A stretch of DNA of 64,000 bases from JBCCGI01 sp039029355 (GCA_039029355.1 JBCCGI010000013.1:79202-143201), one strand, 5' to 3'; numbered from the stretch's first letter, positions 23,150 to 32,634 are shown. The notes: a model not told the origin generated them from the letters alone. Program-made: numbers and translations.

Positions 23150-25039
23150 ATGGGCAAGGGAGTGACCACCTTGATGGGGCTGGGCATCGGCCTCGTGCTC
23201 TTCTTCGCGGTCAACGTGCTGTCGAACGGCGCGCTGCGCTCGTGGCGGCTCGACCTGACCGAGGAGAAGCTGTTCACGCTGACCGAAGGCTCGAAGAACA
23301 TCGCCGCGGCCGTCGACGAGCCGATCCGGTTCAAGCTGTTCGTCTCGCGCGGGCTGCTCGACGAGATCCCCAGCATCAAGGCCTACGCCCAGCGCGTGGA
23401 GGAGATGCTGCGCGAGTACGAGCTCGCCGCCGACGGGGGCATCGAGCTCGAGGTCATCGACCCCGAGCCGTACTCCGAGGCCGAGGAGGCCGCGGTCGAG
23501 GCCGGACTGTCGGCGGCGCCCCTCGGCGCCGGGCTCGACAAGCTGTACTTCGGACTGGTCGCGAGCAACGCGGTCGGCGACCGCGAGCTGATCCGGTTCT
23601 TCGACCCGAGCCAGGAGCGCTTCCTCGAGTACGAGGTCTCGCGGTTGATCCACACGCTCGACAACCCCAAGCGCAAGATCGTCGGCGTGATCAGCTCGCT
23701 GCCCCTGGCCGGCGCGGGCTTCAACCCGATGATGCCGCAGGCGGGCGCGCAGCGCTGGCCGATCCTGGGCTACATCGAGTCGCTGTATGAGACGCGCACG
23801 CTCGACGACGGGCTCACCGAGATCCCGGACGACGTCGACGTGCTGCTGATCGCGCACCCCAAGGGGCTCGCCGATGCGACGCGCTTCGCGATCGACCAGT
23901 TCGTGCTGGGCGGTGGGCGCACGATCGCCCTGGTCGACCCGTGGTGCGAGGCCGACCAGAGCGGCCAGGATCCCTCCAACCCCTACGCGGCGATGAGCGC
24001 GGACAAGAGCTCCTCGCTGCCCGGGCTGCTGGAGTCCTGGGGCGTCGAGCTCGTCACGGGCCGCATCGCTGCCGACCGGCAGAACGCGCTCCCGGTCATC
24101 ACCAACAACATGGGCGCGCAGGAGCAGTGGCCGATGGTCGTCTGGCTGGGGCTCCGCGAGGAGGCCTTCGACCCCGACGACGCCGTCACCAGCCAGCTCG
24201 GCACGATCAACATCCCGACCGCCGGCATCCTGCGGCAGGTCACGGGCGCGCCCACGACCTTCCAGCCGCTGATCCAGACCAGCGACGACTCGATGGACGT
24301 CGACGTCGCGTCGGTCCGGTTCCAGCCGAACCCGAAGGACATGCTGGCGGACTTCGTGCCGCGCAAGGAGCGCTACACGATCGCCGCGCGGGTCACCGGC
24401 ACGGCGCAGAGCGCGTTCGACGCCCCGCCGTCGCCCGCGCCCGACGAGATGGCCGAAGGCGAAGAGCCGCCGGCGACGCCCGAGCACGTCACCGAGGGGT
24501 CGATCCACGTGGTCGTCGTCAGCGACGCCGACTTCCTCGACGACCGCTTCTGGCTGCGCGACATGGGCTTCTTCGGTCAGCAGAAGACCGCCGACAACGG
24601 CGACTTCCTGGTCAACGCGATCGAGAACCTGTCCGGCAGCGACGACCTGATCGCGATCCGCGGCCGCGGCCAGTTCGCGCGCCCCTTCGACCGCGTCGAG
24701 GAGATCCGCCGCGACGCCGAGGAGACCTACCTCAACGAGGAGCGCCTGCTGACGCAGAAGCTCCGCGACGCCGAGGAACGCATCAACGAGCTGCTCCAGC
24801 AGGGCAGCCCCGGCTCGCTGATCCTCACCCCCGAGGTCGAGGAGGAGATCGAGAAGGCGCGCGAGGAGATGGTCGAGACCAACCGCCAGCTCCGCGACGT
24901 GCAGTACGGCCTGCGCAAGGACATCGAGCGGCTCGGGACGCAGCTCAAGTGGATCAACATCCTGGCCGTCCCCGCCGTGGTCGTCGTGGCCGCCCTGGCC
25001 CTGTGGTTCGTTCGCTCACGGAGGCGCCCCCAGCGATGA
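23150..25039 (+). CDS. GldG-like ABC-type auxiliary protein
   Basis: 629 residues. One N-terminal membrane helix (TTLMGLGIGLVLFFAVNVLS), a large extracytoplasmic region of the ABC_transp_aux/GldG type (LDLTEEKLFTLTEGSKNIAA start, then YAQRVEEMLREYELA and VIDPEPYSEAEEAA), a coiled coil at about 520-600 and a second helix at about 605-622 (ILAVPAVVVVAALALWFV) before an Arg-rich tail. GldG is thought to assist substrate handling outside the membrane. Its stop overlaps the DUF4340 start by 4 bp. Length is in the usual range. Confidence 0.9.
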   Translation: MGKGVTTLMGLGIGLVLFFAVNVLSNGALRSWRLDLTEEKLFTLTEGSKNIAAAVDEPIRFKLFVSRGLLDEIPSIKAYAQRVEEMLREYELAADGGIELEVIDPEPYSEAEEAAVEAGLSAAPLGAGLDKLYFGLVASNAVGDRELIRFFDPSQERFLEYEVSRLIHTLDNPKRKIVGVISSLPLAGAGFNPMMPQAGAQRWPILGYIESLYETRTLDDGLTEIPDDVDVLLIAHPKGLADATRFAIDQFVLGGGRTIALVDPWCEADQSGQDPSNPYAAMSADKSSSLPGLLESWGVELVTGRIAADRQNALPVITNNMGAQEQWPMVVWLGLREEAFDPDDAVTSQLGTINIPTAGILRQVTGAPTTFQPLIQTSDDSMDVDVASVRFQPNPKDMLADFVPRKERYTIAARVTGTAQSAFDAPPSPAPDEMAEGEEPPATPEHVTEGSIHVVVVSDADFLDDRFWLRDMGFFGQQKTADNGDFLVNAIENLSGSDDLIAIRGRGQFARPFDRVEEIRRDAEETYLNEERLLTQKLRDAEERINELLQQGSPGSLILTPEVEEEIEKAREEMVETNRQLRDVQYGLRKDIERLGTQLKWINILAVPAVVVVAALALWFVRSRRRPQR

Positions 25040-26274
25040 AGCTCAAGTCCCTTCTCCTCCTCGGCGGAGTCACCGCCGTCATCGTCCTGCTGGCCATCTC
25101 CCAGTCGGGCGACGGCACGACCAAGGCCGGCGAGGCCGAGACCGGGCAGCTCCTGCCCGACCTCAGCGCCTCGCTGAACGACATCGCTACGATCGCCGTC
25201 ACCGGTGGCGGCAGCACGACCACGCTCGAGCGCGGCGGCGAGAGCTGGGCCTGCGCCGAGATCAGCGGCTACCCGGCCGACTTCGACAAGGTGCGCGACC
25301 TGCTCGTCACGATGACCCAGCTCGACATCGTCGAGACGATGACCAAGCGCGCCGAGCGCCACACCGAGCTGGGGCTCGACGAGGAGGGCGGCACGCACGT
25401 CACGTTGGCCAAGGCCGGCGGCGAAGAGGTCGCGGCGCTCGTCCTCGGCAACACCAAGTACGCCCGCAGCGGCCAGCGGATCTACGTGCGTCGCCGCGGC
25501 CAGGACCAGACCTACCTGTGCGAGGGCGACCTCGCGGTCACCGGCGACCCGATGACCTGGGTGAACAAGGAGATCGTGCGGATCGAGAGCGCGCGCCCGA
25601 ACGCCGTCGAGGTGCGCCACGCCGACGGCGAGGTGCTGGCGCTGTCCAAGCTCTTCCCCGCCGCCCCGAACTGGGACGTCGCCGGGGTGCCAGACGACCG
25701 CGTGCTCTCGGGCGAGGCGGCCGGCAACCAGATCGGGACCGCGCTCAGCTACCTGGCCTTCGACGAGGTGCAGCCGGCCGACTCGCTGGCGCTGGCCGAC
25801 AACGAGATCGGCGTGACGACGTTCCAGACCTTCGACGGGCTCTTCGTCGACGTGCGCTCGGCGCGGATCGAGGACAAGACCTGGGTCACGCTGAACGCGC
25901 GTTTCGAGGCTCCGCCGGACGTCATGGGCCCCGCGCCCGAGGATCCCGAGGCCGAGCCCGAGTCGACCCCCAGCGTCGACCCCGAGCGCCAGGAGCAGGT
26001 GCGCCAGGAGGCCGAGGCGCTCAACGCGCGCCTCGCCGGCTGGGCCTACCAGGTCCCGCAATACAAGGCCGACGTGTTGCTGAAGCGTATGAATGACCTG
26101 CTCGCGGAGCTGCCCGAGGAGGCGCCGATCCCCGCCCTCGAGGGCGATGCGGGGGCGCAGCCCGGAGCTGTCGAGGTCGACATCCCCGCCGAGTTCCCGT
26201 CCATCCAAGAGCTTCCGCCGGCCGAGGAGCCGGCTGAGCCCGCCTCCGACCCCTCCGAAGGAGGCGGACGCTAG
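25036..26274 (+). CDS. DUF4340 membrane-anchored protein of the gld-like operon
   Basis: 412 residues. An N-terminal membrane anchor (LLLLGGVTAVIVLLAIS), then a repeated DUF4340 beta-rich unit (LNDIATIAVTGGGSTTTLER, followed by ESWACAEISGYPADFDKVRD, LVLGNTKYARSGQRIYVRR). Then come VNKEIVRIESARPNAVEVRH and a Pro/Glu-rich tail. DUF4340 genes very often follow gldG, and the domain probably forms an extracytoplasmic complex with it. The operon ends here with a large inverted repeat. Confidence 0.88.
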   Translation: MKLKSLLLLGGVTAVIVLLAISQSGDGTTKAGEAETGQLLPDLSASLNDIATIAVTGGGSTTTLERGGESWACAEISGYPADFDKVRDLLVTMTQLDIVETMTKRAERHTELGLDEEGGTHVTLAKAGGEEVAALVLGNTKYARSGQRIYVRRRGQDQTYLCEGDLAVTGDPMTWVNKEIVRIESARPNAVEVRHADGEVLALSKLFPAAPNWDVAGVPDDRVLSGEAAGNQIGTALSYLAFDEVQPADSLALADNEIGVTTFQTFDGLFVDVRSARIEDKTWVTLNARFEAPPDVMGPAPEDPEAEPESTPSVDPERQEQVRQEAEALNARLAGWAYQVPQYKADVLLKRMNDLLAELPEEAPIPALEGDAGAQPGAVEVDIPAEFPSIQELPPAEEPAEPASDPSEGGGR

Positions 26275-26289
26275 GCCCCACCACCGGTC

Positions 26290-26375
26290 CGCGGGCGGCG
26301 CGACCACGAGGCCCGGGGCGGAGCTCGGACAAGGCTCGGCCCCGGGCCTCGGTCGTCGCGGCGCGCCGCGGTCTG
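26290..26375. terminator. Large GC-rich inverted repeat after the gld-like operon
   Basis: GAGGCCCGGGGC (26308-26319) is perfectly inverted as GCCCCGGGCCTC (26339-26350) around a 19-base loop, and imperfect pairing continues outward into the flanking GC-rich sequence. It lies between the DUF4340 stop and the next gene and lacks a T-run, so it may act as a terminator or RNA-end stabiliser. TATCTT follows at 26377 and may be a -10 for the next gene. Confidence 0.5.
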
Positions 26376-26447
26376 GTATCTTTGTGGGCTATCCCCGTCC
26401 TACGCGGACTGTTGGGCCCAGGCATGCCCCAGCACGGATTCCAGCAC

Positions 26448-28139
26448 ATGTCGACGCACCATTTTTTCCTGCCCCTCGTCCTCGCGACCGCCGCGGGAGC
26501 CTCGGCGCAGACCTCGATCTACACGCTCAACGGGAGTGAGAACGGTGAGCTCTATGGGCGCGCCGTCGAGATCCTCAGCGACCTGGACGGCGACGGCTTC
26601 GACGACTTCATCGTCGGTCGCCCGAAGGACTCGACCGTCGCTCCCTCCGCCGGCGCGATCAGCGTCGTCAGCGGGCAGACGGGCATGATCACCGGGACGG
26701 TGTACGGCGACGCGCTCGACGAATACCTGGGCTGGTCGATCGCCGCGGCCGGCGACGTGAACGCGGACGGAACGGTCGATTTCGTCGCGGGCGCGCCGAG
26801 CCAGTGCGGCACCGGGCTCGTCGGGTACGCGCGCGTGTTCTCGGGCGCGGACCTCTCGACGCTCCACACGACGGTCGGCGACAGCTACCTCGACTGGTAC
26901 GGCTGCTCGGTCAGCGGGGCGGGCGACCAGAACTTCGACGGGCACTCGGAGTTCGCCGTCGGCGCGCACCAGTTCTGCGGCGGGTTCGAGCTCAACGGCT
27001 ACGTCCGGGCGTACTCGGGCGTCGACGGCTCCGAGCGCTGGACCGCGACGGGCTCGAACAAGTGGGACGCCTTCGGCTGGAAGGTCGAGCTGTTGGGCGA
27101 CTACGACAAGGACGGCGTGCCGGATCTGCTGATCGGCTCGCCCGGCAACGACGCGGCCGGCTACGACGCCGGGCGCTTCTTCCTGACCTCGGGCGTCGAC
27201 GGCTCGACGCTGCACATGGAGAACGGCGAGGCCGGGCTGCACTACTCGGGCTGGTCGCTCGCCGGCCTGGGCGACGCCAACCTCGACGGTACGCTCGACT
27301 ACGCGATCGGCGTCCCCGGCGAGCAGGACAACTTCCCCGGCGACGACCCGCACCCGGCGGAGTTCGGCAAGGTGCAGATCCACGACGGCGCGACGAACAC
27401 CGTGCTGCACGAGGTGATCGGCCCGAACATCCTCGACCACCTCGGCTGGTCGATCGCCAACGTCGGCGACCTCGACCTCGACGGGCACCCCGAGGTCGCC
27501 GCGGCCGCGACGCGCTACGACATCCAGACCACCAAGATCAGCCTCGGCCCGGCGTACATCGACATCGTGTCGACCGCGAGCGGCGAGGTCATCGAGCACC
27601 TCGAGGGCCCGGCGAACAACGAGAACTACCAGGTCGACCTGGGCAGCGGCGGCGACGTGAACGGCGACGGTGTGCCGGACCTGATCTTTGGCTCTGAGGG
27701 TCTCTCCGAGACCGCCGGCCTCGTGTGCGTGTACTCGGGTCGCGAGCTGCCGCTCTCGAGCGACCTGCACCTCATGCCGGTGACCGGCTCGCTCAAGCAG
27801 GAGCTGACGATCGCGAGCGAGGAGTTCGACGGCTTCCCCTACCAGGTGATCGGCAGCCTCTCGGGCGCGACGCCGGGCTTCTGGCTCGGCGGTGTTCAGG
27901 TTCCGATCAACCCCGATGCTTACACGCTATTCACCTTCGATCCGCCGAGCGGTGCGGTGCTCAAGCACTCCAGCGGCACCGTCGGCGTCGGGAAGAGCGT
28001 TGCGACGTTCAAGCCGCCGACCGAGCTGGCACTGGGCATCGTCGGCGAGACGGTCCACCACGCGCTCCTGATCCTCGATCCGTTCACCGGCGAGGTCGTG
28101 CACGCGAGCAACGCGGTCCCGGGCACGCTCGTTCCCTGA
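26448..28139 (+). CDS. Secreted integrin-like FG-GAP beta-propeller protein
   Basis: 563 residues. The chosen ATG gives a signal peptide (STHHFFLPLVLATAAGASAQ); an ATG 24 bp upstream and a TTG at 26382 are alternatives. About seven FG-GAP units follow with the phi-DxDxDG-x2-D pattern and GRP/GSP caps: DLDGDGFDDFIVGRP, GDVNADGTVDFVAGAPSQ, GDQNFDGHSEFAVGAH, GDYDKDGVPDLLIGSPG, GDANLDGTLDYAIGVPG, GDLDLDGHPEVAAAA and GDVNGDGVPDLIFGSEG. The last 110 residues form a separate beta module like that of other secreted proteins here. A surface adhesin or structural propeller is likely; there is no catalytic motif. Confidence 0.88.
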   Translation: MSTHHFFLPLVLATAAGASAQTSIYTLNGSENGELYGRAVEILSDLDGDGFDDFIVGRPKDSTVAPSAGAISVVSGQTGMITGTVYGDALDEYLGWSIAAAGDVNADGTVDFVAGAPSQCGTGLVGYARVFSGADLSTLHTTVGDSYLDWYGCSVSGAGDQNFDGHSEFAVGAHQFCGGFELNGYVRAYSGVDGSERWTATGSNKWDAFGWKVELLGDYDKDGVPDLLIGSPGNDAAGYDAGRFFLTSGVDGSTLHMENGEAGLHYSGWSLAGLGDANLDGTLDYAIGVPGEQDNFPGDDPHPAEFGKVQIHDGATNTVLHEVIGPNILDHLGWSIANVGDLDLDGHPEVAAAATRYDIQTTKISLGPAYIDIVSTASGEVIEHLEGPANNENYQVDLGSGGDVNGDGVPDLIFGSEGLSETAGLVCVYSGRELPLSSDLHLMPVTGSLKQELTIASEEFDGFPYQVIGSLSGATPGFWLGGVQVPINPDAYTLFTFDPPSGAVLKHSSGTVGVGKSVATFKPPTELALGIVGETVHHALLILDPFTGEVVHASNAVPGTLVP

Positions 28140-28160
28140 TAGGCTTTGAATTCAGCCGCG

Positions 28161-28186
28161 ACGCGGTGGGGCTTGCTCCACCGCGT
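28161..28186. terminator. Hairpin after the FG-GAP gene
   Basis: ACGCGGTGG and CCACCGCGT form a perfect 9-bp stem with an 8-base loop, 22 bp after the stop codon, followed only by TTCTGC. The rest of the 253-bp gap up to the carboxypeptidase holds a second GC palindrome near 28262 (GGGCCC arms) and no gene. Confidence 0.5.
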
Positions 28187-28392
28187 TCTGCAAGCGCGCT
28201 CCCCAGCGCGAGCCGTCGACCGCGTTTCGGCCACGCCCTTCGGCTGCTGATGACTCCCCCCGGGCCCCGCGCCGCGCGCGGCGGGCCCCAAGCGTGATGT
28301 TCCCCCTGAGCCCCCTTCGCTCCGGCCGTTCCGACGCGACCCGCGGCAACGCAAGTGCCGTCGTGCCGGCGCCGGTCCCCTAGCTCCCATCC

Positions 28393-30888
28393 ATGCACAC
28401 CACCGCAGCAGCCTTTCTGCTCTCGCTCTCTCCGCTCCTCCAGAGCCCCCAGGAGGACGGCCGCGCCCTGCAGCCCGTCGGCGAGCCGACCTGGCCGGTG
28501 ATCCGCCAGATCGCGATCGACCTTGCGGCGCATCCCGACCTGGACTGGCGTGCCCTCGACGCGGACGTCTACATGGCGCCGCGCCCGGGCGTCGACCGAC
28601 TGCACGTGCTCGCCGACGACGACGAGCTCGCGCGCCTCGCGGCGCTCGGCATCTCGTGGACGATGGTCCAGGAAGACCAGACCGCGTTCTACCAGTCGCG
28701 ACTGGACCCGAGCTTCGTCGCGGCCGGCGCCGGGCTGGGTTCGTGGCTGAGCCCGCCCTTCGCTTCGGGCGGCATGGGCGGCTACTACACCTTCAACGAG
28801 ATCGTCTCGGTGCTCGACCAGATGACCGCGGCCTATCCCGCGATCACCAACAACAAGGTCAGCATCGGCACCACGGTGCAGGGCCGGACCATCTGGATGG
28901 TCAAGATCTCCGACAACCCGGGCGTCGACGAGGCCGAGGCCGAGGTGCGCTTCGACGCGCTCCACCACGCGCGCGAGCCGCAGGGCATGCAGACCACGCT
29001 GTGGCTCATGCTCTATCTGCTGGAGAACTACGGCACCGACCCGCTCGCGACGTACCTCGTCGACAACCGCGAGATCTACTTCGTGCCGTGCGTCAACCCC
29101 GACGGCTACGTCTACAACCAGAGCATCGCTCCGGGCGGCGGCGGCCTGTGGCGCAAGAACCGCCGCAACAACGGCGGCGGCATCTTCGGCGTCGACCTGA
29201 ACCGCAACTACCCGTTCCAGTGGGGCTTCGACAACGAGGGCTCGTCGCCCAGCACCGACTCGGAGACCTACCGCGGCCCGAGCCCCGCGAGCGAGCCCGA
29301 GACGCAGGCGATGATCGCCTTCATGGCCGACCGCGACTTCAGGACGGCGCTGTCGACGCACACGTTCTCGGACCTGTGGCTGTTCCCCTTCGGCTACAAC
29401 TTCCTGACCCCGTCGAACCTCGGCGACTACAACGAGCTGTCGGCGCTGCAGACCGAGGTCAACGGCTATGAGGCCGGCGCGGCCTCTTCGGTGCTGTACC
29501 TCGCGAACGGCATCACGGTCGACTACGAGCACGACGAGCACGGCACGATGTGCTGGACGCCGGAGATCGGCAGCGCCGACCAAGGCTTCTGGCCGGCGAC
29601 GAGCGACATCATCCCGCTCGCCGAGGAGAACCTGCTCGCCTTCCAGCGCACCGCCCTCGGCGCAGGCGCGTTCGTCTACCTGAACGACTTCACCATCGGC
29701 GACCTCGGCGACGCCGACGGCAACTTCGAGGCCGGCGAGACGGTGTCCTTCTCGCTGGTCGCCGCCAACAGCGGCAACCTGGCCAGCTCCGGCTCGGTGG
29801 TCGCGGCGCTGTCGACCACGAGCTCGGACGCGACGATCAGCGACGGCTTCTACTCCTTCGGCACGATCAACGCCTTCTCGCAGAAGACGACCGGGCTGAT
29901 GCCGCTGCGGCTCGACATCCTGCCCGGCACGCCCGCGGGGACGTCGATCCCGTACGTGCTCGACCTCGAGTACGAGGGCTACGTGCAGACCTTCGCCGGC
30001 AGCATCGTCGTCGGCACGCGGCGCCCGTTCCTGGCCGACGACGTCGAGATCGACCTCGGCTGGACCGCCGGCCTGTCCAGCGACACCGCGAGCACCGGCG
30101 AGTGGGAGTTCGGCAACCCCGACGGCACGGACTCCAGCGGCGAGCCCTCCCACCCCGAGAACGACTTCTCGTCGCCCGGCGTCAACTGCTTCTCGACCGG
30201 CAACGGCGGCGGCTCGGCCGGCAACGACGACGTCGACGACGGCCTCACGACGCTGATCACGCCGCGCATCGACCTGTCCGGGGTCGGCGCCGCCTCGATC
30301 TCGTACGCGCGCTGGTTCGCCAACCTGTCGACCGAGGACGACATCTTCCTGGTGTCGATCTCGAACGACGACGGCGCGTCCTGGGTCACCCTCGAGGCGG
30401 TCGACACGAACCAGAACCAGTGGACCGAGGTCTCGTTCAACGTGCCGGACTTCCTGCCGCAGACGGATGAGATGCGCCTGCGCTTCATCGCCGAGGACGA
30501 CCCGAACAACTCGCTGGTCGAGGCCGCGATCGACGAGCTCTTGGTCGAGATCTACGACACCGCCCCGCGGATGAACGTCTACGGCAAGACCGAGACCGAT
30601 TCGCCGGTCGCGGTGAACGTGACCGGCGACTCCGGCGCCAGCTACACGGTCTTCTTCAGCCCCGGCACCGGCAACCTGACCGTGCCCGGCATCGAGGGCA
30701 CCGTGCTGCTCGACCTTGGGAGCTCGCTCGAGCTCTTCTCCGGCAGCATCCCGTCCTCGGGTCTGTCGGAGTCGATCGTGACGATCCCCGACGTGGCGAG
30801 CCTCGTCGGCCAGACCGTCTACCTGCAGTCGCTGGTAGTCGGGTCCTCGCTGGCGCTCTCCAACCGCGCGACGATCGTGATCGAGTAG
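28393..30888 (+). CDS. Secreted M14 zinc carboxypeptidase with C-terminal beta modules
   Basis: 831 residues with a signal peptide (TAAAFLLSLSPLLQSPQ). The peptidase domain is at about 130-420. The zinc ligands are the HAREP motif (LHHAREPQG, near residue 192), and the distal His in LSTHTFSDLW (near 321). The catalytic Glu is in CWTPEIGSA (near 388), and the substrate residues VDLNRNYPFQWG (Asn-Arg) are intact. It should remove C-terminal residues from peptides outside the cell. Residues 430-730 are Ig-like and jelly-roll segments (DDVDDGLTTLITPRIDLSG, a MAM/LamG-like pattern), and the last 100 residues repeat the beta module shared by other secreted proteins here. It is convergent with the copper oxidase gene. 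Confidence 0.92.
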   Translation: MHTTAAAFLLSLSPLLQSPQEDGRALQPVGEPTWPVIRQIAIDLAAHPDLDWRALDADVYMAPRPGVDRLHVLADDDELARLAALGISWTMVQEDQTAFYQSRLDPSFVAAGAGLGSWLSPPFASGGMGGYYTFNEIVSVLDQMTAAYPAITNNKVSIGTTVQGRTIWMVKISDNPGVDEAEAEVRFDALHHAREPQGMQTTLWLMLYLLENYGTDPLATYLVDNREIYFVPCVNPDGYVYNQSIAPGGGGLWRKNRRNNGGGIFGVDLNRNYPFQWGFDNEGSSPSTDSETYRGPSPASEPETQAMIAFMADRDFRTALSTHTFSDLWLFPFGYNFLTPSNLGDYNELSALQTEVNGYEAGAASSVLYLANGITVDYEHDEHGTMCWTPEIGSADQGFWPATSDIIPLAEENLLAFQRTALGAGAFVYLNDFTIGDLGDADGNFEAGETVSFSLVAANSGNLASSGSVVAALSTTSSDATISDGFYSFGTINAFSQKTTGLMPLRLDILPGTPAGTSIPYVLDLEYEGYVQTFAGSIVVGTRRPFLADDVEIDLGWTAGLSSDTASTGEWEFGNPDGTDSSGEPSHPENDFSSPGVNCFSTGNGGGSAGNDDVDDGLTTLITPRIDLSGVGAASISYARWFANLSTEDDIFLVSISNDDGASWVTLEAVDTNQNQWTEVSFNVPDFLPQTDEMRLRFIAEDDPNNSLVEAAIDELLVEIYDTAPRMNVYGKTETDSPVAVNVTGDSGASYTVFFSPGTGNLTVPGIEGTVLLDLGSSLELFSGSIPSSGLSESIVTIPDVASLVGQTVYLQSLVVGSSLALSNRATIVIE

Positions 30889-30910
30889 CGCGCGAACGAA
30901 CGCACCCCCG

Positions 30911-30951
30911 GACGCCGTCCGTGGCCCCGGCCGCGGGCGGCGTCTTCGTTT
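30911..30951 (+). terminator. Terminator between the carboxypeptidase and copper oxidase genes
   Basis: GACGCCG (30911-30917) pairs with CGGCGTC (30938-30944) around a GC-rich structured loop, and TTCGTTT follows on the plus strand. Confidence 0.6.
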
Positions 30952-32634
30952 CTACTGCACGAGCACGACGCGCGCCTCGGACGGGATGCGCTCGCCGTCC
31001 AGCACGAACAGGAGGTAGTGGCCGGGCGGCGCCACGCTCGGCCCCGCGGGACCGACCAGGCTCGCCGTGTAGCTGCCCGCCAGCGGCCCGGAGACCGACG
31101 CGAGCTCGAGCTGCACGTAGCGCTGGTTCATGTCGACCGAGTGCGTCATCGAGCCGAGCGCCAGGAGGCACGCCTCCGCCGGCGCCGCGCCCGACGTCGT
31201 GACGTCGAAGGGCGTGCCGTAGCCCACACCGGCGGGAGCGGCGTCGAGCGAGGGCCGCTCCGCCGCCATGTACGGCGGCGAGTAGTAGCGGAAGGTCACC
31301 TTCTCCAGCGACTCGCCGGTCACCTGGTCCCGGCCGCCGCCGACCAGCACGCGGCCGTCCGGCAGCAGCAGTGCGACCGAGTGGTAGCCGCGGATGACGG
31401 TCTCGCGCGCGCGGCCCCAGCTGACGGCGAAGCCCGCGCGCGGGTCGACGTACTGCGCGCGCGTCACGCCCGGGTCGCCGGTGGACTCGTCGTGCCCCGA
31501 GAGCAGCAGCACGCGCCCGTCGGGCAGCAGCACCGTCGAGGGATGGTGCCGGCGGATCTGCAGGTCGACGGTGGGGAGCCACGCCCCCACGACGGGGTCG
31601 TAGACGTCCGCGCTGTGCTGCGCCTGGGAGCCGTGGTCGCCCCCGGCCATCAGCACGCTGCCGTTGCGGTAGCCCCACTCGCCGTCGGCCACGCGGAACG
31701 GGAGCAGCGTCGACGAGGCGCCGACGTTGGGCTGCACGAACGGCGGCGTCCCGGGACGGGCCTCGGGCCGCACGGCCCACGGGGTCGCGCCGCCCGGCTC
31801 GAACAGCACCGGCACGCCGTCGTCGCCAAACATCAGGAGCTCGTAGCCCTCGACCGGCTCGGGCAGCAGAAACACGTGCGGGTAGTCGGGGTTCTCGATC
31901 TCCGCCGGCGTGGCGCCGAAGTCCGAGACGACCTCCCAGGTCTCGGTCGCGGGATCGAAGACCTCGGCGCTGAGGTTGGCGCTCGGCGTCGGCCAGACCT
32001 CGTCGAAGCCCGCGGTGACCAGGATGCGCCCGTCGGCGAGCCGCGTGCAGGTCGGGTACCAGCGCGCCGCCCCGCCGAGGACGCCCGCGACCTTCATGTC
32101 CTCGGACGGCCGCGTCCACGACGTGCCGTCGAAGAGCACGGCGTACGGCAGACCGTACTGGTTGTACTCCGCCGTGACGGTGTTGAGCGTCGTGCGCGTC
32201 CCGCCGGCCGAGAAGAAGGTGCCGTCCGACGTCAGCGTGTGCCCGGCGCAGAAGATGTCGTCGCCGATCACCAGCGGAAAGGCCAGGTCGTTGTCGAAGT
32301 CGACGGGGACCGGCTCGCCGGCGACGACGACCTCGTCCGGCAGCGGCGCGCCGAGCGGATCCGGCGCGGCGAGGAAGGTGTACGGACCGTAGTCCTCGAC
32401 GTCGATCGGCTCGGCGCTCTCGCGCCAGTACCCGGTGTGCAGCACGCGCCCGTCGGGGAGGAGCGTGGCGTGGATCGACGTCGCGTAGTCGCCCGTGGGC
32501 GTGCGCCAGGTGATCGGCTTGCTCCATCGGTCCAGCTCGATCGAGACCGCGGGCTTGGTCACCGCGGGCCCCTGCGCGTGCGCCGTGGCCGCGGCGGAGA
32601 GGAGCGCGCAGAGGACCGGAACGCGTGATTTCAT
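30952..32634 (-). CDS. Secreted copper radical oxidase, galactose oxidase-like (kelch plus DUF1929)
   Basis: 560 residues with a signal peptide (VPVLCALLSAAATAHAQ). A seven-bladed kelch propeller is followed by the DUF1929 beta-sandwich (YYSPPYMAAERPSLDAAP). All active-site residues of galactose oxidase appear in matching contexts. The radical pair is Cys in DIFCAGHTL (near 128, the C228 position) and Tyr in RWYPTCTRLADGRILVTAG (near 190, the Y272 position). Axial Tyr and His are in RGYHSVALLLPDGRVLVGGG (near 413, Y495/H496), and the last His is in SMTHSVDMNQRYVQLEL (near 494, H581). It should oxidise a primary alcohol or aldehyde to the next oxidation state and release H2O2 outside the cell. 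The substrate is unknown. No dedicated copper chaperone is adjacent. Confidence 0.88.
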   Translation of the reverse strand: MKSRVPVLCALLSAAATAHAQGPAVTKPAVSIELDRWSKPITWRTPTGDYATSIHATLLPDGRVLHTGYWRESAEPIDVEDYGPYTFLAAPDPLGAPLPDEVVVAGEPVPVDFDNDLAFPLVIGDDIFCAGHTLTSDGTFFSAGGTRTTLNTVTAEYNQYGLPYAVLFDGTSWTRPSEDMKVAGVLGGAARWYPTCTRLADGRILVTAGFDEVWPTPSANLSAEVFDPATETWEVVSDFGATPAEIENPDYPHVFLLPEPVEGYELLMFGDDGVPVLFEPGGATPWAVRPEARPGTPPFVQPNVGASSTLLPFRVADGEWGYRNGSVLMAGGDHGSQAQHSADVYDPVVGAWLPTVDLQIRRHHPSTVLLPDGRVLLLSGHDESTGDPGVTRAQYVDPRAGFAVSWGRARETVIRGYHSVALLLPDGRVLVGGGRDQVTGESLEKVTFRYYSPPYMAAERPSLDAAPAGVGYGTPFDVTTSGAAPAEACLLALGSMTHSVDMNQRYVQLELASVSGPLAGSYTASLVGPAGPSVAPPGHYLLFVLDGERIPSEARVVLVQ

